Positions 40,652 to 49,528 of a stretch of DNA of 64,000 nucleotides are shown in pieces. The notes beneath the pieces were generated by a model. The model was not told the DNA's origin. It was given only the letters and a program-made list of their open reading frames with translations, and ran no database searches. Numbering within the stretch: position 1 is the first letter of the stretch; each line of letters begins with the position of its first letter. A program made the position numbers and the translations under genes. This DNA comes from an uncultured Lachnospiraceae bacterium (GTDB lineage: Bacteria; Bacillota; Clostridia; Lachnospirales; Lachnospiraceae): contig CAMWHJ010000001.1 of assembly GCA_947174015.1 (NCBI GenBank), forward strand, positions 1 to 64,000, read 5' to 3'.

Positions 40652-40860
40652 TCACCCCTTTCTTTAATCTCTGGCATATAATTATATACGGTTGGACGAA
40701 TAATTTCAAGTATTTAAGACAAGCATCATGGAAATGTGCATAACTGGCTATTCCGCTATGGATAACTCTATAAGACAGCCAGTTATACGACATTTCCACA
40801 ATGCCGGTGACAGCGGAGTCCCTCTCATTCATTCTATCTTTTTATCTAAAAGCACAAATA

Positions 40861-40894
40861 AGAAAAGCTCTGCATCATACAGAGCTTTTCTTTT
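40861..40894. terminator. Hairpin with T-tract
   Basis: AGAAAAGCTCTG-catcata-CAGAGCTTTTCT followed by TTTT. Confidence 0.7.
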
Positions 40895-40905
40895 TGCCCT
40901 CTAAT

Positions 40906-42197
40906 TAGTGTCTGCTCATTAAGCAACCGTTTTTTTGGTTCCATAAGACAACATCAGCCGAAAATGTTCCAACCGACTTATGTAACATCATCTATAATGA
41001 TATAATTCTCCTTATTTTCGCTTGATATGTTGTCTGGAAATAAAGCAAAAAAATACCGCTAAGATCTACCGCTAAGAGATTCGTTACCAGTATTGACATT
41101 GCAATGGATGACAAAATGGTCTCCTCGAGCTTTGTCATGATCAGACCTGCTCCATTACAACGTTTTCCGCTACTGAAGAATCTTTCAACTTCTATTCTGT
41201 CAACGTTATCCTGGTATTCCTCTTTGGTGCTTTTCTTATTCTTGGAAGGGCGGCCAAGTTTGGGACCTGACATTGTAATATTATGATCTCTGTAGAAATT
41301 TCGGTTATCCTCGGTCCGGTAGATCTGATTTACTCCAAATTCTACAGGTGTCTTGGTTTTTCCTCTGACAATCGGCCATAAATAAGGCTGACTGATGCTG
41401 ACAATACGGTTCTCAACACTATGGGTTCTATTGTCTTACATGTATTTCTGCTGTTCGTAGAGTTTTTGGATGGTAAGGTAGTAACCTATGTACTTTGGCG
41501 GGAGTGCATAGCCTTCTTCCATATAGTTTTCAAGATACTCTAAATCACGCCTGACATAACCAAGCTGCTTCCGGATTGTTGCATGTATCTTTTTTTCTGT
41601 ACGCTTTTTGGATTTTGCAAGTACAAGATACTCTTTTCTGGCTACTCTGCGGTAGGTATGGGGCTTATCCCATGGATGGAAATTCTTATGGAAATAATCA
41701 ACCATATCCTCAAGCTTTTCATGTGCTTCATTGAGAAGCGAAAAATTCTGGGGATACCTTATGTTAGACGGAGAGCATGTGGCATCAAGAATCTCTGTGC
41801 CGAGATTTTCCTGAATTTCTTTTATGACAGCTCTGTCAGAGAGCTTCCTGCGTTTTTGAATAATCAAAACACCAAGAGCCATTCTGAATGGAGTTGCCGG
41901 ACGACCTGTTTTGGAAGGAAACATTGCCGCATATTTTGTTTCCATTCTGCTCCAGGGAAGTGCATGAGCAAGCTTGATTCACTCATTATCAGGATCAAGC
42001 TCCATACCACACGACTGGTTGAAGTCAAACAGTGTAATTTGACGGTTTTTACGTTTTTCAGGAATATACATGAGCTTTTATGCCTCCAAAATGCAAAGTA
42101 TTTTAGCTGAATGCTAATTTATCTATGCATTTATCATACCTCAAAATTAGCACAATGTCTATTATTTACAACCCTTATAGTTAATGAGCAGTCACTA
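40906..42197 (-). mobile_element. Decayed IS1182/IS5-like insertion sequence
   Basis: Terminal inverted repeats TAGTGTCTGCTCATTAA / TTAATGAGCAGTCACTA flank the transposase remnant. Confidence 0.75.
40992..42072 (-). pseudogene. IS1182-like transposase pseudogene
   Basis: MYIPEKRKNRQITLFDFNQSCGMELDPDNE*IKLAHALPWSRMETKYAAMFPSKTGRP...QQKYM*DNRTHSVENRIVSIS...EFGVNQIYRTEDNRNF...SGPKLGRPSKN: two in-frame stops and an apparent internal deletion. Confidence 0.8.
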
Positions 42198-42269
42198 TTT
42201 ATATCTGTAAGATTTTGTTGATTTATTTTTATAATTTCCATATTAAGGCTCTCCATAAAATTCCGATTT

Positions 42270-42824
42270 TTAATTCTGATGTTCATCCCTCAATATTGAA
42301 TACCAAACTTCATCTATCACTCCCTGATTACAAAATCCCGCCTTTCGTAATGTACCTTCATACGTCATTCCGATTTTCTGCATGACTCTTCCTGATTTTG
42401 GGTTATTCTTATCATGCGTGGCAGCAATTCTATTAAATCCTATTTCCTCAAACAAGTATCTGACAACTGCTTTCCCAGCTTCAGGCATAATTCCTGATCC
42501 CCACCAGTTAGTTCCCATACAATAACCAAGCTCGGCACACTCTATATTTTCCTTAACATGTACAACTGAAATATTGCCGATAACTTCATCAATTTCCTTT
42601 AGTTCAATAGCCCAATTATAAAAATCACCTTTATTATAATCGGCTATCCAGTTGCTTAATAAAGTCCTTGTAACTTCAACATCAGAATGTGTTGGCCATG
42701 TGAGAAACTCTGTAACTTCATCTTCAGATGCCCAATTATTATACATAGCCTCAGAATCTTCAATCACAAATTTGCGTAAAATCAATCGGTTCGTTTCAAG
42801 TAAAATTGTTCCTTTATGATTCAT
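42270..42824 (-). CDS. GNAT family N-acetyltransferase (RimJ/RimL-like)
   Basis: TNRLILRKFVIEDSEAMYNNWASEDEVTEFLTWPTH, MQKIGMTYEGTLRKAGF. Confidence 0.92.
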   Translation of the reverse strand: MNHKGTILLETNRLILRKFVIEDSEAMYNNWASEDEVTEFLTWPTHSDVEVTRTLLSNWIADYNKGDFYNWAIELKEIDEVIGNISVVHVKENIECAELGYCMGTNWWGSGIMPEAGKAVVRYLFEEIGFNRIAATHDKNNPKSGRVMQKIGMTYEGTLRKAGFCNQGVIDEVWYSILRDEHQN

Positions 42825-42882
42825 TTTCTTTTCCTCCCAAATCGCGATTTTTCTTTCTGTTCAGATTCCGCCAAACTGGAAT

Positions 42883-43236
42883 CTATCGCCTTATCAGTAT
42901 ACCTTTCATCCACTGTGTTTCATTATGGGTTTGATAGACCAGTTGTTTTTCTTCTTCTGTACATCCAATCAAAATTTTAATTTCAGAATCACGTTTCATT
43001 AAATCAACAATACACATTATAGCATCTATTTGTTTTTCCCCTGATCCAACCCACACATCAATGCCTGCACCATCCATTGAAGAAGTTTTCTTCAAATATC
43101 CATAATCGACTTTATAAATAAAATTTGAATACTTTGGATGTGTTGTTCCTTTTGGTCTGTCTATAACTATTTCTGAATCATTAACTAAGGAATCTAATAT
43201 TTTCCAAAAATCATCGTCAAAATCATTCATATACAT
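42883..43236 (-). CDS. Small inorganic-pyrophosphatase-like protein
   Basis: IVIDRPKGTTHPKYSNFIYKVDYGYLKKTSSMDGAGIDVWVG. Confidence 0.65.
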   Translation of the reverse strand: MYMNDFDDDFWKILDSLVNDSEIVIDRPKGTTHPKYSNFIYKVDYGYLKKTSSMDGAGIDVWVGSGEKQIDAIMCIVDLMKRDSEIKILIGCTEEEKQLVYQTHNETQWMKGILIRR

Positions 43237-43384
43237 CCTCCATAAATACCGATTTTCCCAGTTCTACAAACTGGAATTCTGATAAGACACTTTTTATAGC
43301 ATTTATTAACTGTTATATCTTATCTTCAAAATGTCCGCAAACCCTTGAAAATGCTAAATTTATAGCAAGTGAGTTTGCCCTTAG

Positions 43385-43451
43385 TATTTCCCTTGTGTTA
43401 TATCCTTTTCCCTCGTGTTACGAACCCTCATAAGGGCAAAAATAAGGGAAA
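43385..43451. repeat. att-like inverted-repeat module A
   Basis: TTTTCCCT (43406-43413) ... ATAAGGGCAAAAATAAGGGAAA (to 43451); related to modules at 51056 and 57737. Confidence 0.6.
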
Positions 43452-43562
43452 GAAAGACTTGTAACAAATTATAACACAATATAAATCGGGCAGGAAGAAC
43501 TGATTGAAATGCTTTCTTAATTTCTCCAAAAATTCATATAGCAAAGAAAGGACAGATAAGAT

Positions 43563-43808
43563 ATGAGATTCATATATGCAGAATATAATATGTACCACAA
43601 CAGTGTTGATATAACTACCTTTGACGGATATATTCTACGGATTGACTGTAATATGGCGGAAGATGGATTACGAACCACGCCCTGTTCCCAATGTGCTTTA
43701 GATTCATTAGCAATAGATAACCCGTTTGAATATGCCCGATTAGCACTTGATGGCAATCTGAATTCAGACTACCTTTTTCGTTATTCCTGTCCTTTTATCA
43801 ATCCTTGA
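43563..43808 (+). CDS. Small conserved protein (DUF6061-like), paralog of 57858-58103
   Basis: MRFIYAEYNMYHNSVDITTFDGYILRIDCNMAEDGLRTTP. Confidence 0.7.
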   Translation: MRFIYAEYNMYHNSVDITTFDGYILRIDCNMAEDGLRTTPCSQCALDSLAIDNPFEYARLALDGNLNSDYLFRYSCPFINP

Positions 43809-44125
43809 TACATTGTTCCCCACTCAAACATAGAGTTAATAATTGGTCGCATTGTATTACCTAATTCACTTAAAGAATACTCTACCCGTACAGGAACTTC
43901 AGGATAAACAGTACGGGTAATGATACCGTTTTCTTCCATGGAACGAAGATTATCTGTTAAAACCCGCTGGCTGATGCCGGGAATATCCTTTTGCAGTTCA
44001 TTAAACCGCCAAGGACGGTCTAGCAGTCTTTGCACAATAAATATCTTCCACTTATTTCCAATCAGCATTAGCGTCGTGGCAACAGGACAAGCTGGCAACT
44101 CGTCTTTTGTCAGCATAATAGGCAC
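43781..44125 (-). CDS. HxlR family transcriptional regulator
   Basis: CPVATTLMLIGNKWKIFIVQRLLDRPWRFNELQKDIPGISQRVLTDNLRSMEENGII. Confidence 0.93.
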   Translation of the reverse strand: MPIMLTKDELPACPVATTLMLIGNKWKIFIVQRLLDRPWRFNELQKDIPGISQRVLTDNLRSMEENGIITRTVYPEVPVRVEYSLSELGNTMRPIINSMFEWGTMYQGLIKGQE

Positions 44126-44152
44126 CTCCTATTGATTATAACATTCATTTTT

Positions 44153-44235
44153 GCACTAACTAAGAAAAAGCTCACTACATAATAAAATAGTGCGTACTTT
44201 TATTTTTGATTGTTGCAATTTATACTAAGTATAGA
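44153..44235. promoter_or_regulatory. HxlR-peptide divergent control region
   Basis: GCACTA (44153-44158)/TAGTGC (44188-44193) dyad and perfect palindrome TATACT-A-AGTATA (44221-44233) between divergent genes. Confidence 0.55.
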
Positions 44236-44282
44236 CCAAGGAGGTCAGAAAATCAAGCAAACAATTTAAGGAGGTAACTATC

Positions 44283-44474
44283 ATGAGTAATCTTGAAAAT
44301 GTCGCTGCATTTGCAGCATCGTCCTGTGGTTCAGCTTGCGGAGCAGCAGATCCAAAGCCGGAGGAAAAACCTGCATCTGCCTGTGGTTCAGCTTGTGGAG
44401 CAGCAGATCCAAAGCCGGAAGAAAAACCTGCATCCGCCTGTGGTTCAGCTTGTGGAGCAGGCGATCCGAAATAG
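44283..44474 (+). CDS. Cys-rich tandem-repeat RiPP precursor candidate (ACGX-repeat peptide)
   Basis: 63 aa MSNLENVAAFAASSCGSACGAADPKPEEKPASACGSACGAADPKPEEKPASACGSACGAGDPK; 57-bp DNA unit from 44316; RBS AAGGAGGTA at 44269-44277. Confidence 0.88.
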   Translation: MSNLENVAAFAASSCGSACGAADPKPEEKPASACGSACGAADPKPEEKPASACGSACGAGDPK

Positions 44475-44585
44475 ACTTCAATTTGCAAGATACATAATGT
44501 CAATGCAGTCATGGACGCACAGCTTTTTAGTGTGTCCATGATTACACTAAGAGCAAAAGTTAGAACTTTAGGAGGAATACCCGAA

Positions 44586-45617
44586 ATGAAACCATACTTT
44601 GCGTTCCAATGGCACATTACAGATGAATGTGACCAGAGATGTAAGCACTGTTACATTTTTTCTGAGGATAACCATATCTGCTTGAAGCAGATGAAATATG
44701 AGGAAATGGAAACGGTAGTTTCAAGCTGTATGGATATGTGTGAAAGAATAGGACGCACGCCATATTTTTATATTACGGGTGGTGATCCGATTTTACATAA
44801 AGATTTTTGGAAACTCTGTGCACTGCTTAAAAAGAATAATATTATTTTTGGTATTTTGGGCAATCCGTTCCACTTGACAGATAAGGTATGCACAAGGCTT
44901 TATGAGTATCGATGCAGAAAGTACCAACTTTCGCTGGACGGGATGAGGGAAACACATGACAAATTCAGAAAGCCCGGCTCTTTTGATATTACGGTAGAAA
45001 AGATTGGCTGTATCAAAAAAGCAGGAATGTACTGTGCGGTCATGTCTACGGTATCATGTGCCAATAAGGATGAGTTTCCTGATATGATTGATTTGGTGGT
45101 GGATAGAGATGTTGATGTATTTGCATTTGGAAGATACTGCCCTACAAGTGGGCAGAAAGCAGAAGAATACCATATACCGCCTCTTGAATATAAAGCATTT
45201 TTGGAGAAATGCTGGGCGAAATACGAACAATATAAAGACAGACACACCACATTTCAGTTAAAAGATCATTTATGGACTTTGCTCCTGTATGAAAAGGGGA
45301 TTTTCAAAATACCGGAAAATGCAGATAAAAAAATGATATATGACGGCTGTCATTGTGCAATCAGCCACATGACAATTCTTCCAACAGGTGATGTATATGC
45401 CTGTCGGCGGATGGAAAGCAAAATAGGAAATGTATTCGATACCTCCATGTATGACCTCTTTATGGGTGCAGATATGGAGAAGTATCGTGATTTTGATAAA
45501 TTTGAAAAATGCAATAAGTGTGAACTTCGTGGGTTTTGCAGGGGGTGTCCGGCTGTGACCTACGGCTATACTGGAAATATGTATGCACCCGATCCGCAGT
45601 GCTGGAAGGAGGTTTAG
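44586..45617 (+). CDS. Radical SAM/SPASM domain peptide maturase (ACGX-type)
   Basis: CDQRCKHCYIF CX3CX2C motif; C-terminal SPASM-like CHCAISHMTILPTGDVYACRR...CNKCELRGFCRGCPA...CW. Confidence 0.92.
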   Translation: MKPYFAFQWHITDECDQRCKHCYIFSEDNHICLKQMKYEEMETVVSSCMDMCERIGRTPYFYITGGDPILHKDFWKLCALLKKNNIIFGILGNPFHLTDKVCTRLYEYRCRKYQLSLDGMRETHDKFRKPGSFDITVEKIGCIKKAGMYCAVMSTVSCANKDEFPDMIDLVVDRDVDVFAFGRYCPTSGQKAEEYHIPPLEYKAFLEKCWAKYEQYKDRHTTFQLKDHLWTLLLYEKGIFKIPENADKKMIYDGCHCAISHMTILPTGDVYACRRMESKIGNVFDTSMYDLFMGADMEKYRDFDKFEKCNKCELRGFCRGCPAVTYGYTGNMYAPDPQCWKEV

Positions 45618-45618
45618 T

Positions 45619-46197
45619 ATGGATATTTTAAGCTTAATGAAAGAACGCAGGTCTATCCGTAAATATCAGGATAAGCAGATTGACAGGGAAGATTTAGAAA
45701 AAATCATTGAGGCAGGATTGTACGCACCAAACGCAGGAGGTGGGCAGAGGGCAAGGATTGTTGCTGTCCATAACAAAGAATTAGTTGAGAAAATCGGCAG
45801 ACTTAACATTACACGTTTTGACCGTAGCAAACTTGTAGGTGGGTATGTTTCCTCTGAACAGCCAAGTGTTATTGATAATCCTGATATAAAAAGTGGATTT
45901 TATGGTGCGCCTACGGTGTGTATTATTTTTGGAGCAAGGAACTTTTTGTACAGTATTCCCGATGCGTTCTGCTGTGCTGAAAATATGGTGCTTGAAGCTA
46001 CAAATATAGGCATTGCATCGTGCATCATTGCAAGAGGGGAGGAAACCTTTGACAATGAAGTTGGAAGGGCACTATTGAAAGAGTGGGACATTCCCGATAC
46101 AGATACAGCCCATTGTTTTGTGATATTGGGGCATTGTAATGGTGATTATCCAAAAGTTAAGCCGAGAAAAGAAAATCGTTTTTTGATTATAGATTAA
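45619..46197 (+). CDS. Nitroreductase family protein
   Basis: LMKERRSIRKYQDKQIDREDLEKIIEAGLYAPNAGGGQ; ATG 45619 directly after rSAM stop. Confidence 0.92.
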   Translation: MDILSLMKERRSIRKYQDKQIDREDLEKIIEAGLYAPNAGGGQRARIVAVHNKELVEKIGRLNITRFDRSKLVGGYVSSEQPSVIDNPDIKSGFYGAPTVCIIFGARNFLYSIPDAFCCAENMVLEATNIGIASCIIARGEETFDNEVGRALLKEWDIPDTDTAHCFVILGHCNGDYPKVKPRKENRFLIID

Positions 46198-46214
46198 ATT
46201 TGGAGGTGTAAGTT

Positions 46215-46847
46215 ATGGATGCGCAGACTTGCATAAAAAAACTGCAATATGTTGGAGTGTTAAATTTTGCGACAGTCGACAAACACGGAAAACCGCAGAT
46301 AAGGAACATCAGTGCAATTCATTATGAGCAGCAGTCAATGTATTTTTTTACTGCAAGAGGCAAGGCTTTTTGTGAGGAATTGCTGTCAGACGGCAATGTT
46401 CAGATATTGGGCTATACAAAATATAAAGAGATGATACGGCTCTCTGCAAAGGTCGAAAAAGTATCTGATAATGAGCAGAAAAAATGGATTGACATAATCT
46501 TTGAAGAACAGCCTTATTTATCAAATGTTTATCCGGATAATACAAGGGAAATCGGCATTGTGTTCTGTATTAAAAATGCGGAAATTGAATATTTTAATCT
46601 TGGGGTAAATCCAATCTTCCGTGAAAGTTATATCATAGGAAATGCTGACATAGTTGAAAAAGGCTATTATATCTCACAGGATTGTATCAGTTGTGGCAAT
46701 TGCATGAAAAACTGTCCACAAAGATGCATCATATCCGGCAAGCCATATCAAATCGTGCAGGAGCATTGTCTGCATTGTGGGAATTGTTTGGAAAAATGTC
46801 CTGTTGGAGCAGTAAGAAGGCGGGGAATGCCAAATGAAACCGAATGA
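46215..46847 (+). CDS. PNPOx-like flavin-binding protein fused to 2x[4Fe-4S] ferredoxin domain
   Basis: N-terminal VGVLNFATVDKHGKPQIRNISAIHYEQQSMYFFTARGK; C-terminal CISCGNCMKNCPQRC and CLHCGNCLEKCP. Confidence 0.9.
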   Translation: MDAQTCIKKLQYVGVLNFATVDKHGKPQIRNISAIHYEQQSMYFFTARGKAFCEELLSDGNVQILGYTKYKEMIRLSAKVEKVSDNEQKKWIDIIFEEQPYLSNVYPDNTREIGIVFCIKNAEIEYFNLGVNPIFRESYIIGNADIVEKGYYISQDCISCGNCMKNCPQRCIISGKPYQIVQEHCLHCGNCLEKCPVGAVRRRGMPNETE

Positions 46848-46873
46848 ATGCAGTAAAATGGAGGTGGTATTTC

Positions 46874-47749
46874 ATGTCTTTAGGGATAATGGCTATGAGA
46901 GCTACAAAAACCTATTCAGAGAAAATTGAACAGTTAAGAGAAAAAATAGAAAATGCGGATGCAGTCCTCATCGGTGCAGGAGCAGGGCTTTCCACTTCTG
47001 CTGGATTTACTTACAGTGGTGACCGCTTTAAGAGGTATTTTAGTGACTTCATTGAAAAATACCACTTCCACAATATGTATGAGGGAGGTTTTTACCCTTT
47101 TGACAGTCTGGAAGAACATTGGGCATATTGGAGCCGATATATTTATATCAACCGCTATATGGATGCACCAAAACCTGTTTATGAAAACCTGTTTGAACTG
47201 GTAAAGGACAGGGATTATTTTGTATTGACAACAAATGTAGACCATTGTTTTCAGAAAGCGGGCTTTGCAAAAGAACGGTTATTTTATACGCAGGGGGATT
47301 ATGGACTTTTCCAATGCCAAACTCCATGTAAGCCATACACATACGACAATGAAACTCAGGTTAAACGTATGGCAGAAGAACAAAAGAATATGCGCATCCC
47401 AACAGAACTGATACCCAAATGTCCGATTTGCGGGAAACCAATGACGATGAACTTACGGGCAGATGCTACTTTTGTGCAGGATGAGGGATGGGATATTCAT
47501 GCAGGCTATTATGAGAAGTTTATTGATACACATAAGAAAAGCAGAATCTTATTTTTGGAATTAGGCGTTGGCTATAATACTCCCGGAATTATCAAATATC
47601 CTTTTTGGCAGATGACCGCAGGGAACAAAAATGCCGAATATATTTGTATCAATAAGGGAGAAGTAACTGTGCCAAATGAAATAAGAGCCCAATCCATAGA
47701 AATAGATGCTGATATATATGATGTATTAAATGACATATTAAATATCTGA
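46874..47749 (+). CDS. Sir2-family protein, class M-like
   Basis: LIGAGAGLSTSAGFTY, LTTNVDHCFQKAGF, YTQGDYGLFQC (no ELHG-type catalytic His), Zn motif CX2C..CPICGKP, ELGVGYNTPGIIKYPFW. Confidence 0.88.
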   Translation: MSLGIMAMRATKTYSEKIEQLREKIENADAVLIGAGAGLSTSAGFTYSGDRFKRYFSDFIEKYHFHNMYEGGFYPFDSLEEHWAYWSRYIYINRYMDAPKPVYENLFELVKDRDYFVLTTNVDHCFQKAGFAKERLFYTQGDYGLFQCQTPCKPYTYDNETQVKRMAEEQKNMRIPTELIPKCPICGKPMTMNLRADATFVQDEGWDIHAGYYEKFIDTHKKSRILFLELGVGYNTPGIIKYPFWQMTAGNKNAEYICINKGEVTVPNEIRAQSIEIDADIYDVLNDILNI

Positions 47750-47752
47750 CTG

Positions 47753-47787
47753 AAAGACTGAAGGGCAATCATCTTGCCCCTCGGTCT
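47753..47787. terminator. Terminator hairpin between convergent genes
   Basis: AAGACTGAAGGGCAA-tcatc-TTGCCCCTCGGTCTT. Confidence 0.75.
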
Positions 47788-49319
47788 TTGCCTTTAAGCG
47801 TTCTTTGTTGCTGGTAATCTGCGGTTCTCTTTGGCGGATTTTTTAACCGTCCAAGAACACTTTTATTATTCTGCTTTTGATTATCATCTCCACAAGTTTG
47901 CTCCCATTCAGCCGCTTGTTCCTTATAAGCGATATAGGCACTGTGTGATTTATGGTAAGTACAGTAAAATTCTTGCACATTCTGATAGCCGTATTTTTTT
48001 GCAATACCGGATAATCTAATTTTTAAGATGTCAATTTCCTCATTCTTGCTGTCAATTTTGCTTTGCAGTTCGCCTTTCTTGGTAAATCTTGCAAGCCCTT
48101 TCAGGTCGTCACGCTCAAATTCCAAAGCATTGCGTTCCTTTTCTGCCTCAAAAATGATCTCATTCTGTCGTTTCAGTTCCTTGTAAATCTTAAATAGCTT
48201 CGGATAGGCGGCTGCTTCTGCTGGCATGACAGGCTTGGGCGGTATCTTTGGCTTGGTCTGTGTTTCCTTTTCGGCTGGTTGGCAGACAGGTCCTTGCACT
48301 GGCATCTGCGGTTGTATTTGCTCTGTATCATAGAGTTTTGCAGACATTTCCCTTGCCTTTTGCAGCACCTTTGAAATCAGCATTGCCAACACCGCAACAG
48401 CACTCATAAGTATAGTTCCTAACCGTTCCAGCTGGTTGCCAAATACATCAACGGATTCCCTGATACGGTCGGAAATATACTCTTTTTTTATCTGTTGTAT
48501 CTCTGTTTCCGCCATGCCGCTGACAATTGCCCTGTCAACCTCACGATTCCAACGCATACGGTATTCGTTATCTGTCTGTATCTGTTCCGCTTTTGGGTTA
48601 TTCTTCCCTATCTTCTTGGTTGCAAGGTATAGACCGTTTTCGTCAAAAACGTGCAATTTCTCTTTGCCGTCCTTTACCAAAGTATTGATAAGGTCTGTAT
48701 AAAAATGCTTTACCTCGTCTATAAATTCGTCCTGCTTGAACAGCTTATTCTTGGCGGTAAAGAGGTTGTGCTCATATACCTCTCCTTTCTTCACAATCTT
48801 ACAGCCTTTGCGGACATCTCCGTTTTCGTCAAGTATCTCTTTCTTGGTGCGGACGTGTTTCCCCTGCTCGTCATAGAACATATTCCTTGTTGCAGTCTTT
48901 TCTATGGATTCCGGTAACAGTTTCCTCTCCGAAAAAATAAGGTGGATATGGTAGTTTGTCTTTCGTTTGTTATGATGCAGAGCCGATACGCACTCCACAC
49001 CATACTTTTCCTTAAAGCGGTCTGTGAACAACTGTAACAGCTTGTCCGGCTCATAGAGATTTGGAAAGGATTCTGGCAGGGCAATGATAAATTCCCTCGC
49101 TTCGATACTTTTCCCCTCTGTGCCGCTTTTTTGAAATTCCTGCTGGCTGCATTTTGCAAGCTCTGTCCAATAATGGCGGTCTGTTGTTTCATAGACCGCA
49201 TACAGGTTTTCCTGCTTCGCATGGCTGGATATATAAGTAACCCTGCCCCTGACATCGGGCAGTTTGCTCATGCGGATAAATGAATGTTTTTGTATTGTGC
49301 TTTGTCCTCCCTCCTGCAA
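47769..49319 (-). CDS. MobA/MobL family relaxase
   Basis: HSFIRMSKLPDVRGRVTYISSHAKQENLYAVYETTD, HHNKRKTNYHIHLIFSERK. Confidence 0.9.
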   Translation of the reverse strand: MQEGGQSTIQKHSFIRMSKLPDVRGRVTYISSHAKQENLYAVYETTDRHYWTELAKCSQQEFQKSGTEGKSIEAREFIIALPESFPNLYEPDKLLQLFTDRFKEKYGVECVSALHHNKRKTNYHIHLIFSERKLLPESIEKTATRNMFYDEQGKHVRTKKEILDENGDVRKGCKIVKKGEVYEHNLFTAKNKLFKQDEFIDEVKHFYTDLINTLVKDGKEKLHVFDENGLYLATKKIGKNNPKAEQIQTDNEYRMRWNREVDRAIVSGMAETEIQQIKKEYISDRIRESVDVFGNQLERLGTILMSAVAVLAMLISKVLQKAREMSAKLYDTEQIQPQMPVQGPVCQPAEKETQTKPKIPPKPVMPAEAAAYPKLFKIYKELKRQNEIIFEAEKERNALEFERDDLKGLARFTKKGELQSKIDSKNEEIDILKIRLSGIAKKYGYQNVQEFYCTYHKSHSAYIAYKEQAAEWEQTCGDDNQKQNNKSVLGRLKNPPKRTADYQQQRTLKGKDRGAR

Positions 49320-49444
49320 ATGGCAGTGACCGATTTTGAAAAGAAGTGGTGCTGGTATGGCAGGCTGTGAGTGGGCAGCATAGGCGGCACGTTTACGAAC
49401 ATATCCACCTGTTGGCGGTTATCACAAATGCGTCAGCATTTGCT

Positions 49445-49528
49445 AAGTCACGCTAGCGTGACTTGTGCTCTCTGCAAGGGCGAAATCCCCATTGCACAAA
49501 CAAAGTTTGTGCAATGGGTGTATTTCGC
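49445..49528. other. Candidate oriT/nic region: two strong hairpins upstream of relaxase gene
   Basis: 20-bp perfect palindrome AAGTCACGCTAGCGTGACTT (49445-49464) and CCCATTGCACAAA-caaag-TTTGTGCAATGGG (49488-49518) extended by GCGAAAT/ATTTCGC. Confidence 0.6.

Noticed and set aside
44316-44471. Possible CRISPR-like array from 57-bp repeats
   Set aside because: Repeats are contiguous and coding with no unique spacers; no cas genes in the window
44225-44617. 130-aa minus-strand ORF opposite the ACGX-like peptide (PQAEPQADAGFSS repeats)
   Set aside because: Antisense shadow of the tandem repeat; no plausible RBS or family, and the plus-strand peptide has a strong RBS and maturase gene
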